Of a stretch of DNA of 64,000 nucleotides, positions 8,356-15,218 are shown in pieces. Each line of letters opens with the position of its first letter. Positions within the stretch are counted from its first letter, which is position 1. Source of the DNA: Eisenbergiella sp963559585 (GTDB lineage: Bacteria > Bacillota > Clostridia > Lachnospirales > Lachnospiraceae); the NCBI GenBank assembly GCA_963559585.1, contig CAUWLJ010000004.1:1-64000 (forward strand). Direction: 5' to 3'. Position numbers and translations under genes: made by a program. The notes below the pieces were generated by a model. That model saw only the letters and a program-made list of their open reading frames with translations. It made no database searches and was not told the origin of the DNA.

Positions 8356-9237
8356 TCAAAAAAAGTATACCTGTATCCTTCCCATTCCAAATGTGGTATT
8401 CCGCCCCACATGCAAAACCTGGGCGGCATACAGCCAGGGGACAAACGGTGTCAGATCGCCCTCATACGCCAATTCTCCCAGAAGGCCGCTGAAATCCATT
8501 TTTTCACCCAGGCGGTTGGAATACCGCTCCAGCCGTTTCAGGCGCAGCTCCTCCCTCGTCATTCTGATCTGTTCCGCAAGCCGCTGCAGCCTGGCAGCCT
8601 CCTCCTGATCCGTCCAGCCTCCGTAACGCTCCGTCATGGCCGCTGTCCGCGTGGTAATATTCCTGATCAGCGTGGGAAAGGGAATACTGGTCACCAGCTG
8701 TCCCTTACGCCGGATCCTGAGAGGAGTAACCAGTCTCACCACAGCCCCGGCAGCCTGGGGCAGCCTGCGGCAGGGCAGTTCCACCGGGCGCAGACCTGCC
8801 GGATACGCCTGCCCCTCCCGCCAGATCATCCTGCCGTCCTCGCCGTGCGCAATCTGAAGCAGACCAAACGGCGCTCTCTGCGCCCCCAGACCGTATTCCC
8901 CGATCCGCCCAAAAGCCGTTATCAAAGCCTGCGCATACTGGATTCCTCTGCCAAAAAGCAGAAAATCAAAGTCCAGAATTTCTCCCTGCTCCACCATGGT
9001 TTTTACTCCGCAGGCCCTGGGCGGAACGATCACATAAGGCTTTCCCACATCCTGCTCCCCACCTCCCTTCTTTCCATTTTCATACAAAAAATGATACGCC
9101 TCCCGGTCGATTTCTCTCAGTGCCTGTCCCGTCACGCCCCGCAGAGTGGATCCCAGATAGGGCGGAAGCTCTGTATATTTCAAAGAAATAAGGGAAACTC
9201 TAAGAGGCAGATATACCATATGAAATAACGTCTGCAT
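8356..9237 (-). CDS. cas6: Cas6 pre-crRNA endoribonuclease
   Basis: This 293-residue RAMP protein is expected to cut CRISPR transcripts within the repeat. The C-terminal glycine-rich loop HVGRNTTFGMGRIQVYFF is the signature of Cas6. An internal LGAQRAPFGLLQI and the N-terminal LPPYLGSTLRGVTGQAL agree with the dual-ferredoxin Cas6 found with type III systems. It is first in the operon, with the nuclease gene starting about 225 nt downstream across a structured non-coding gap. That gap suggests either separate expression or an attenuator between cas6 and the effector genes. The ATG at 9237 is preceded by AAGGA. Whether it processes the I-C-style repeats of the adjacent array cannot be read from sequence. 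Confidence 0.9.
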   Translation of the reverse strand: MQTLFHMVYLPLRVSLISLKYTELPPYLGSTLRGVTGQALREIDREAYHFLYENGKKGGGEQDVGKPYVIVPPRACGVKTMVEQGEILDFDFLLFGRGIQYAQALITAFGRIGEYGLGAQRAPFGLLQIAHGEDGRMIWREGQAYPAGLRPVELPCRRLPQAAGAVVRLVTPLRIRRKGQLVTSIPFPTLIRNITTRTAAMTERYGGWTDQEEAARLQRLAEQIRMTREELRLKRLERYSNRLGEKMDFSGLLGELAYEGDLTPFVPWLYAAQVLHVGRNTTFGMGRIQVYFF

Positions 9238-9357
9238 CTTTTTAACCGTCCTTTTTCTTTATTTTAACATGGGAAATAATGGGAACTCAATGACAGATGT
9301 AGGGATTGTTACGGTAACGCCGCAGGAATCCTTCCCGATTATCCAGAAATTCCACCC

Positions 9358-9386
9358 TTGACGCTCCCGCCCATGTAACATATAAT
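9358..9386 (+). promoter_or_regulatory. Sigma-A-type promoter for pflB
   Basis: TTGACG at 9358-9363 and TATAAT at 9381-9386 are separated by exactly 17 nt. This predicts a transcription start near 9393 and a leader of about 100 nt before the pflB start. A short inverted repeat, GTTAC-G-GTAAC at 9308-9318, lies upstream and could be an operator for this or the divergent cas6 promoter. The rest of the 9238-9494 gap shows nothing else I recognise. Confidence 0.7.
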
Positions 9387-9494
9387 ACTTTTGCAAGAGA
9401 TAGAAACGATTCCTGTTTTTATCTTTAAAAGGTACAATTTAACAATTTCATCTATGTTGACATTTGCCCCTATGCGGCAGACAGGAGGACAATC

Positions 9495-11546
9495 TTGAGA
9501 ACAGAATGGAATGGTTTTATCGGCGGTAACTGGGAGAAAGAAGTCGATGTACGCGACTTTATCCAGAAAAATTACCACCCTTATGACGGGGACGAGGAGT
9601 TTCTTGCTCCCCCTACACAGAATACTCTGGCGCTCTGGGATCAGGTTCTGGAGCTGAGCCGGAAGGAACGGGAGGCGGGCGGCGTGCTGGATATGGATAC
9701 CAGCGTGATCTCCACCATCACCTCCCATGGCCCCGGTTATCTGGACAAGTCCAAAGAAACTATCGTGGGCGTGCAGACGGATGCGCCCTTCAAGCGTTCC
9801 CTTCAGCCCTACGGAGGAATCCGTATGGCGCAGAAGGCCTGCGCGGACAACGGATACACTCTGGATCCCGAGGTGGAGAAGTTTTTTACCACCCACAGAA
9901 AAACACACAACGCGGGCGTGTTTGACGCCTACACCCCTGAAATGCGGGCCTGCCGCAGCGCCCATATCATTACAGGGCTTCCTGACGCCTACGGCCGGGG
10001 ACGTATCATCGGCGACTACAGAAGGATTGCTCTCTATGGAATCGACCGTCTGATCGAGGATAAGGAAGCTCAGAAGGCTTCCACCGGCGGCATCATGACC
10101 GATGATGTGATCCGCCTGCGGGAGGAGCTTTCCGAGCAGATCGGCGCGCTGAAGCAGATGGCGCAGATGGCCGCCTCCTACGGCTGCGATATTTCCAGAC
10201 CTGCCTCCAATGTGCAGGAAGCCATACAGGCCACCTACTTCGGCTATCTGTCCGCAGTGAAGGAGCAGAACGGCGCAGCCATGTCCCTGGGCCGCACCTC
10301 CACCTTCCTTGACATTTATGCGGAGCGCGACCTGGCGCTGGGTACTTTTACAGAGGAACAGATCCAGGAATTTGTGGATCATTTTATTATGAAGCTGAGG
10401 ATCATCAAGTTTGCCCGTACTCCTGAGTACAACGACCTGTTCTCCGGCGATCCTGTATGGGTAACGGAATCCCTGGCAGGCGTGGGCGTGGACGGACGCC
10501 ATATGGCAACCAAAATGTCCTTCCGCTATCTGCACACCCTGACCAACCTGGGGCCTTCCCCGGAGCCCAACCTGACCGTTCTGTGGTCCACCAGGCTTCC
10601 TGAGGGCTTTAAGCGTTACTGCGCGAAGATGTCCATTCAGACCTCTTCCATCCAGTATGAAAACGATGATCTGATGCGTGTCACCCACGGCGACGATTAT
10701 GGAATTGCCTGCTGTGTATCCTCCATGCGGATCGGCAAGGAAATGCAGTTCTTCGGCGCACGGGCCAACCTGGCCAAGTGCCTGCTCTACGCCCTGAACG
10801 GCGGCGTGGACGAAAAGACGAAGAAGCAGATCGGCCCCAAATACCGGAAGTATGAAGGCGACGTGCTGGAATACGACAAGGTGGTGGACGCCTTTGACGA
10901 TATGATGGAATGGCTGGCGGGCGTATATGTGAACACCCTGAACGTTATCCACTATATGCACGACAAATACTGCTATGAAAAGGCGCAGATGGCGCTGCAT
11001 GACAGAGATGTGCGCCGCTATTTTGCAACGGGAATCGCGGGACTGTCCGTTGTGGCCGATTCCCTTTCCGCCATCAAATACGCCAAAGTGGAGCCCATCC
11101 GGGATGAGGACGGTATTATCGTAGACTTCAAGACCACCGGGGAGTTCCCCAAATACGGAAACGATGACGACCGGGTGGACGAAATTGCCAGAGAGCTGGT
11201 ATCCAAGTTCATGACCATGGTGAGAAGGCATCACACCTACCGTGACAGCTTCCCCACCACCTCCGTGCTGACGATCACCTCTAACGTGGTGTACGGCAAA
11301 GCCACCGGGGCTACGCCGGACGGACGCAAGGCTGGCGTGCCTTTTGCTCCCGGAGCCAATCCCATGCACGGCAGAGACACCCATGGGGCTGTAGCCTCCT
11401 TATCCTCCGTCTCCAAGCTGCCCTTCCGCGACGCCCAGGACGGTATTTCCAATACCTTCACCATCATTCCCGGCGCGCTTGGCAAGGATGACGCTGTGTT
11501 TGCAGGAGACATTGAAATCGACCTGGATTTGAATGACGGAGAATAA
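9495..11546 (+). CDS. pflB: Pyruvate formate-lyase catalytic part, lacking glycyl-radical domain
   Basis: This is formate C-acetyltransferase, converting pyruvate and CoA to acetyl-CoA and formate. The N-terminus (TEWNGFIGGNW..VRDFI) and the active-site pair Cys406-Cys407 in GIACCVSSMRIGKE match the enzyme. The protein is 683 residues, against about 750 usual. It ends at ..IIPGALGKDDAVFAGDI.. just before where the family's C-terminal Gly-radical domain should begin. That domain is encoded separately at 11997-12239. The stop is followed by spacer and a hairpin, so this is a clean split, not a simple frameshift. The start is a TTG at 9495, with AGGAGG seven nt before it and the right N-terminal family sequence following. 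Confidence 0.93.
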   Translation: MRTEWNGFIGGNWEKEVDVRDFIQKNYHPYDGDEEFLAPPTQNTLALWDQVLELSRKEREAGGVLDMDTSVISTITSHGPGYLDKSKETIVGVQTDAPFKRSLQPYGGIRMAQKACADNGYTLDPEVEKFFTTHRKTHNAGVFDAYTPEMRACRSAHIITGLPDAYGRGRIIGDYRRIALYGIDRLIEDKEAQKASTGGIMTDDVIRLREELSEQIGALKQMAQMAASYGCDISRPASNVQEAIQATYFGYLSAVKEQNGAAMSLGRTSTFLDIYAERDLALGTFTEEQIQEFVDHFIMKLRIIKFARTPEYNDLFSGDPVWVTESLAGVGVDGRHMATKMSFRYLHTLTNLGPSPEPNLTVLWSTRLPEGFKRYCAKMSIQTSSIQYENDDLMRVTHGDDYGIACCVSSMRIGKEMQFFGARANLAKCLLYALNGGVDEKTKKQIGPKYRKYEGDVLEYDKVVDAFDDMMEWLAGVYVNTLNVIHYMHDKYCYEKAQMALHDRDVRRYFATGIAGLSVVADSLSAIKYAKVEPIRDEDGIIVDFKTTGEFPKYGNDDDRVDEIARELVSKFMTMVRRHHTYRDSFPTTSVLTITSNVVYGKATGATPDGRKAGVPFAPGANPMHGRDTHGAVASLSSVSKLPFRDAQDGISNTFTIIPGALGKDDAVFAGDIEIDLDLNDGE

Positions 11547-11602
11547 TCGCTATATTCGCCGGCAGGCTTATAAACAGTAACCACGAATCCCTCACAGCAG
11601 GC

Positions 11603-11629
11603 CGGGAGGCCGCGGATCCGCCCCTCCCG
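11603..11629 (+). other. Hairpin between pflB and the Cys-rich gene
   Basis: CGGGAGG and CCTCCCG form a 7-bp stem in the 104-nt gap after pflB. There is no T-run after it, so it is more likely an mRNA processing or stability element than a terminator. The next gene's AAAGGAG site lies about 8 nt downstream. Confidence 0.4.
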
Positions 11630-11650
11630 CCCGCCTAAAGGAGAACGCCC

Positions 11651-11887
11651 ATGGAACAGAAGAAAACAAACAGCATGCCGTCTCATGACGGCAGGATAGA
11701 TGACCTGATCCGTATGCTGGATTCAGGCACGATGCAGGGTGTGGGGCACATCAACGTATCCTGCAGCGCCCCAAATGTCTGCGGCAGAGAGGTGCAGACC
11801 TTAGGATGCCCCGACTGTTCGGCAGCACCCCTGGCCTGCAGCGTCCCCACCCTGCATGAGGGACTTGACCGGCCGGAAAATGAATGA
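11651..11887 (+). CDS. Small Cys-rich protein resembling start of the glycyl-radical domain
   Basis: A 78-residue protein with an AAAGGAG ribosome binding site eight nt before its ATG. Residues about 16-38 (RIDDLIRMLDSG...GVGHINVS) resemble the N-terminal segment of the separate glycyl-radical protein encoded next (QIDNLVSLLDGY...GGHHLNVN). After that point it diverges. The RVSGY radical motif is missing, and five Cys residues follow, including a CPDC pair. It could be a decayed or repurposed duplicate of the 5' end of the radical-domain gene, a metal-binding partner, or a decoy for the activating enzyme. I do not recognise it as a named family. The good ribosome binding site and intact frame favour a real gene. 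Confidence 0.65.
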   Translation: MEQKKTNSMPSHDGRIDDLIRMLDSGTMQGVGHINVSCSAPNVCGREVQTLGCPDCSAAPLACSVPTLHEGLDRPENE

Positions 11888-11892
11888 CACTT

Positions 11893-11952
11893 CATATCGG
11901 TATGCACGGTCAAAAACATGCGGGCATGGTTTTGACCGAACAAACCGATATG
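11893..11952 (+). other. Long interrupted stem-loop before the glycyl-radical gene
   Basis: CATATCGGT (11893-11901) pairs with ACCGATATG (11944-11952), CGGTCAAAA with TTTTGACCG, and CATGC with GCATG at the tip. Together they form a hairpin of about 60 nt filling most of the gap. It lacks a T-run, so it probably stabilises or processes mRNA, or sets the expression ratio between the genes on either side. Confidence 0.7.
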
Positions 11953-11996
11953 GCTGAGCTGTTACAATCAGATTAGACGAAAGGAAGAATAAGACT

Positions 11997-12239
11997 ATGG
12001 AAGCAAATAGAGCGCAGATCGACAACCTGGTATCCCTGCTTGACGGCTATGCCGAAAAGGGCGGCCACCATCTGAATGTGAACGTGCTGAACCGCGACAC
12101 CCTGCTGGATGCGCAGAAGCACCCGGAGAAATATCCCCAGCTTACCATCCGCGTATCCGGCTATGCGGTGAATTTTATCAAGCTGACCCCTCAGCAGCAG
12201 GCTGACGTGATTTCCCGTACCTTCCACGAAGCTCTGTAA
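11997..12239 (+). CDS. grcA: Stand-alone glycyl-radical domain protein (GrcA-like)
   Basis: This 80-residue protein corresponds to the C-terminal Gly-radical domain of pyruvate formate-lyase. It contains GGHHLNVNVLNRDTLLDAQ, then PEKYPQLTIRVSGYAVNF, in which Gly55 of RVSGY is the radical site. Its N-terminus begins close to where the truncated pflB product ends, so the two together reconstitute a full enzyme. Escherichia coli GrcA (YfiD) is a known spare radical domain that rescues oxygen-cleaved PFL. Here it seems to be the only such domain for this pflB, at least in the window. The ribosome binding site is AAAGGAAG. Confidence 0.9.
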   Translation: MEANRAQIDNLVSLLDGYAEKGGHHLNVNVLNRDTLLDAQKHPEKYPQLTIRVSGYAVNFIKLTPQQQADVISRTFHEAL

Positions 12240-12243
12240 AAAA

Positions 12244-12323
12244 GTGTGCGTCTTGACGCACACCCGCGCCGGGCGCGATTGCCGTCAGGCAATATCTGCC
12301 TTCCGCGCGAGTGCGCATCCACA
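12244..12323. repeat. Palindromic intergenic repeat, family 2, copy 1
   Basis: An 80-bp element that starts five nt after the glycyl-radical gene stop. It matches 15131-15210 with about seven mismatches in 80 by my hand alignment. It contains nested palindromes: GTGTGCGTC with GACGCACAC, CGCGCC with GGCGCG, and GCCGTCAGGCAATATCTGCC. The GC content and self-complementarity resemble REP/ERIC-like elements. No coding potential is evident. Confidence 0.8.
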
Positions 12324-12334
12324 GCGGAGCGTCC

Positions 12335-12421
12335 TTTTTTATACAATAGGAAAGGCACTTTCCTATTGTATAAAAAAAGAACAGCCCCGGCAGGTTTACC
12401 CATCCTGCCCGGGGCTGTTCT
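12335..12421 (+). terminator. Two strong hairpins ending the pflB operon
   Basis: The first is a near-perfect inverted repeat with 20-bp arms and a 3-nt loop. The left arm is TTTTTTATACAATAGGAAAG and the right arm its complement, ending in an A-run; it could stop transcription from both sides. The second pairs GAACAGCCCCGGCAGG (12379-12394) with CCTGCCCGGGGCTGTTC (12404-12420), followed by a short T-rich stretch. Together they separate the pflB operon from pflA. Confidence 0.8.
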
Positions 12422-12523
12422 TCCCTCACGGGATGGAAGCCGCCGGAGCCGGCTGACGCAAAATAACAGGCTGTCCGGCCTGGATTTTCTATATTCCAAA
12501 TATTTTCAGGAAGGAGACTGACT

Positions 12524-13315
12524 ATGCTGGGAAACATACATTCTATTGAAACCTTTGGCACCGTGGACGGCCCCGGCGTCAGATTCGTCGTTTTTCTGCA
12601 GGGCTGCCCCATGCGCTGCGCCTACTGCCACAATCCGGATACCTGGGAGATAAATGCGGGAACGCCCACCGCACCGAAGGAGCTGATGGAGGCCTTCGAC
12701 CGGAACCGCAGCTTCTACAAGGACGGCGGAATCACCGTGACCGGAGGAGAGCCCCTGCTTCAGCTCGACTTCCTTCTGGAGTTTTTTACCCTGGCCAAAG
12801 CAGAAGGAATCCACACCTGCATTGATTCCTCCGGTATTCCCTTCAACCCATCGGATAAAGACTGGATGAGGAAGCTCGACCTTCTCCTTTCCATGACAGA
12901 TCTGGTCATGCTGGACATTAAGCACATCGACCCGAAACGCCACAGGGAACTGACCGGATGCCCCAACGACAACATTCTTCTTTTTGCCCACTATCTGGAC
13001 AGGAAAAAAATTCCCGTGTGGATCCGGCATGTGGTGGTTCCCACTGTCACCGATGACGAAGCCTGCCTCTACCGTCTGGGCTGGTTCATCGGCGGACTGA
13101 GCAACCTGAAAGCATTGGATATTCTTCCCTACCATACCATGGGAGTCGCCAAATACCAAAAGCTGGGGATCCCTTACCGCCTGGAGGGCATTCCCGCCAT
13201 GGAACGTCCTGCCCTGCTGCTGAAAAAGCAGACCGTATTGAAGGGGATCAGAGATCGGAGAAGGGAAAAGGAAGCAGACAGAAGCGGCAAACCCAGGAAA
13301 CCGGGACGAAGGTAA
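12524..13315 (+). CDS. pflA: Pyruvate formate-lyase activating enzyme
   Basis: A radical SAM enzyme of 263 residues that installs the glycyl radical. The CX3CX2C cluster motif is CPMRCAYC (Cys28, Cys32, Cys35), followed by HNPDTW, the GGEPLLQ motif and DIKHIDP. Length and motifs fit PflA. AAGGAG lies just upstream of the ATG. It follows the split PFL genes but is separated by terminators, so it probably has its own promoter in 12422-12510. Its substrate must be the 80-residue radical-domain protein, alone or docked on the catalytic subunit. The C-terminus ends in a basic tail (RDRRREKEADRSGKPRK). Confidence 0.95.
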   Translation: MLGNIHSIETFGTVDGPGVRFVVFLQGCPMRCAYCHNPDTWEINAGTPTAPKELMEAFDRNRSFYKDGGITVTGGEPLLQLDFLLEFFTLAKAEGIHTCIDSSGIPFNPSDKDWMRKLDLLLSMTDLVMLDIKHIDPKRHRELTGCPNDNILLFAHYLDRKKIPVWIRHVVVPTVTDDEACLYRLGWFIGGLSNLKALDILPYHTMGVAKYQKLGIPYRLEGIPAMERPALLLKKQTVLKGIRDRRREKEADRSGKPRKPGRR

Positions 13316-13356
13316 GACAGCCTCTGCCCCGGCCATGCACCGCCCTGTATGGTTTA

Positions 13357-14286
13357 TCACGCCGCCCCGCGCCCCTTCCGGCCGCAGGCCTCGTCAAATT
13401 CCCTCAGCCTCCGTTTGGCTTCCTCACTCAGGTTTTTCGGCACATCAATCTGTATCGTCACATACTGGTCGCCCCGCTGTGAAGCGTTCTGCATAGATAC
13501 AACACCCTTGCCCTTCAGGCGGATTCTGGTACCGGACTGTGTGCCGGGGCGTATACGGCAGGCTACTCTGCCCGAAAGAGTTTCCACCACCGCCTCCCCT
13601 CCCAGAACCGCTGTTGAGAAGGGAATGCGGGCCGTGGTAAAAAGATCCATCCCCTTTCTCTCAAAACCAGGGCGGGAGCCGACCTGTACCTGAATCAGCA
13701 GATCCCCTGGCCGGCCGCCTCCTCTCCCCGGCTGGCCCCTGCCGCGCAGCCGGATCGTCTTGCCCGTATCTATCCCTGCCGGAATATGCACCTTCAGAGA
13801 CTGCCGTTCCCCCCTTTCATCTGTTAGATGGATCAGCTTGTCACAGCCTGATATGGCTTCGTCAAAGCCGATCCTGATCTCTGCATGCAGATCAGCCCCC
13901 TCACCCTGAGGCATATCCCACCCGAATCCTCCTCCGGATCCGCCAAAGCCAAAGCTTCCTCCGAAAATATCCCTCAGAATATCATCCATGTCCGATTCTG
14001 TAAAATGATATTCCCTTCTTTCTGTGCCAGAGCCTGCAGAGCCCTGCCCGCCGGTATCGTCAAAGGCGGAAAATCCATACCGGTCATAGAGCTTTCTCTT
14101 CTCAGGATCACTGAGAATGGCATATGCCTCTGTAGCCTCCTTAAAACGCTCCTCCGCCTGCGCATTTCCCGCATTGCTGTCCGGGTGGTACTGTTTCGCC
14201 AGCCTCCGGTATGCCTTCTTTATCATACCGATGTCAGCGGTGCGCGGGACTCCAAGGACTTCGTAGCAGTCTCTCTTTGCGTCCAT
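13357..14286 (-). CDS. DnaJ-like co-chaperone without zinc fingers (CbpA type)
   Basis: A 309-residue Hsp40. The J domain at residues 1-70 has HPD at 34-36. A Gly/Ser/Phe-rich linker follows (about 80-125), then the two C-terminal substrate-binding domains. The Cys-rich zinc region of canonical DnaJ is absent, so it is a CbpA-like type B Hsp40. The start at 14286 (MDAKRDCYEVLG) is chosen because GGAGG lies seven nt before it; longer in-frame starts are not family-like. It is encoded downstream of hsp20 on the same strand, across a gap of about 180 nt, so it may share heat-shock control. Confidence 0.92.
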   Translation of the reverse strand: MDAKRDCYEVLGVPRTADIGMIKKAYRRLAKQYHPDSNAGNAQAEERFKEATEAYAILSDPEKRKLYDRYGFSAFDDTGGQGSAGSGTERREYHFTESDMDDILRDIFGGSFGFGGSGGGFGWDMPQGEGADLHAEIRIGFDEAISGCDKLIHLTDERGERQSLKVHIPAGIDTGKTIRLRGRGQPGRGGGRPGDLLIQVQVGSRPGFERKGMDLFTTARIPFSTAVLGGEAVVETLSGRVACRIRPGTQSGTRIRLKGKGVVSMQNASQRGDQYVTIQIDVPKNLSEEAKRRLREFDEACGRKGRGAA

Positions 14287-14470
14287 ACCCATACCTCCAC
14301 AAAATATATTGATAATAATTGACCCCGCAGGCAAGGCCTGCAGGGTCTTATTTCAGATGACGGAGTTTCTTTTAAAGCCCTCGCCCGCCATTCCATTTGC
14401 AGCTGTTCAGCGGCGCTGGCCGTCCAAAGCCTTGTCAGGGCTTCCGATGCGGCACAGTGCCTTCCGCTTA

Positions 14471-14929
14471 TCACTCAATGGGGATAAAGCGGTTGTTTTC
14501 CTCCACTGCCTTCTTTTCTTCCTTAGGAAGGGAGAATTTCAGGATCCCGCTTTCATATCTGGGATGAATGTCCTGCTCCGTCACATGCTCTCCTACATAG
14601 AAGCTGCGGCTCATGCTGCCGGCGTACCGCTCCTGTCTCACGTATCTGCCCTTCTTGTTTTCCGTGTCCTTGTCCAGTCCCTTTGAGGCTGTGATCGTCA
14701 GATAGCCGTCGTGCAGCTGAAGCTGGATCTCGTCCTTGCTGAAGCCGGGCAGATCCATGTCGACCTCATAGCCGTTTTCCGTCTCACGCACATCGGTCTT
14801 CATCATATTCTTCGCATGCTTTCCGTACAGCACTCTGTCCACATCCGGAAAATCCTCAAAGGCTGGAAATGCAAATCCATTCATAAAATCATCAAACAGG
14901 TTTTCTCCAAAAATACTGGGTCTTAACAT
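14471..14929 (-). CDS. Small heat shock protein, Hsp20 family
   Basis: A 152-residue alpha-crystallin-domain chaperone that holds unfolding proteins. The core runs from about residue 40 (MKTDVRETENGYEVDMDLPG) through LTITASKG to the C-terminal strand ..GILKFSLPKEEK. It ends with an IXI-type motif (RFIPIE). The ATG at 14929 follows AAAGGAGA. A CIRCE operator lies about 140 nt upstream, pointing to HrcA repression and heat induction. Confidence 0.94.
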   Translation of the reverse strand: MLRPSIFGENLFDDFMNGFAFPAFEDFPDVDRVLYGKHAKNMMKTDVRETENGYEVDMDLPGFSKDEIQLQLHDGYLTITASKGLDKDTENKKGRYVRQERYAGSMSRSFYVGEHVTEQDIHPRYESGILKFSLPKEEKKAVEENNRFIPIE

Positions 14930-15067
14930 AAGTCATCTCTCCTTTCGCAAAATGAAACCGTATCTTCGCATTGCCAGGAAATCTGGTATGTTGTGTTCTG
15001 AATCAGAGAATCCGGAAGCTTCTTTGTTTCCTTTTCCTTTGTTCTATTCGTAATATAACACATATAA

Positions 15068-15094
15068 TCAGCACTGTCAAGTACTGAGTGCTAA
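15068..15094 (-). promoter_or_regulatory. CIRCE operator (HrcA binding site)
   Basis: On the minus strand it reads TTAGCACTC, nine nt, CAGTGCTGA. The CIRCE consensus is TTAGCACTC-N9-GAGTGCTAA, so the left arm is perfect and the right arm has two mismatches. It lies upstream of hsp20 in the correct direction, in an A/T-rich stretch suited to a promoter. No other feature is seen in 14930-15067. Confidence 0.88.
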
Positions 15095-15130
15095 TTTTTT
15101 TAAATATTCAAACATGTTCTAAATAAAACA

Positions 15131-15210
15131 GTGTGCGTCTTGAGACTCACCCGCGCCGAGCGCGATTGCCGTCAGGCAATATCTGCCTCTCGCGCGAATG
15201 CGCATCCACA
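15131..15210. repeat. Palindromic intergenic repeat, family 2, copy 2
   Basis: Second copy of the 80-bp element found at 12244-12323, in the same plus-strand orientation. It ends nine nt from the stop codon of the helicase gene to its right. The shared core GCGATTGCCGTCAGGCAATA is identical in both copies. Confidence 0.8.
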
Positions 15211-15218
15211 AGGTTCCC

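Noticed and set aside
9339..11384. Long open frame of 681 codons antisense to pflB
   Set aside because: It mirrors the codon pattern of pflB, which has clear family motifs, a promoter and a ribosome binding site; the antisense product resembles nothing.
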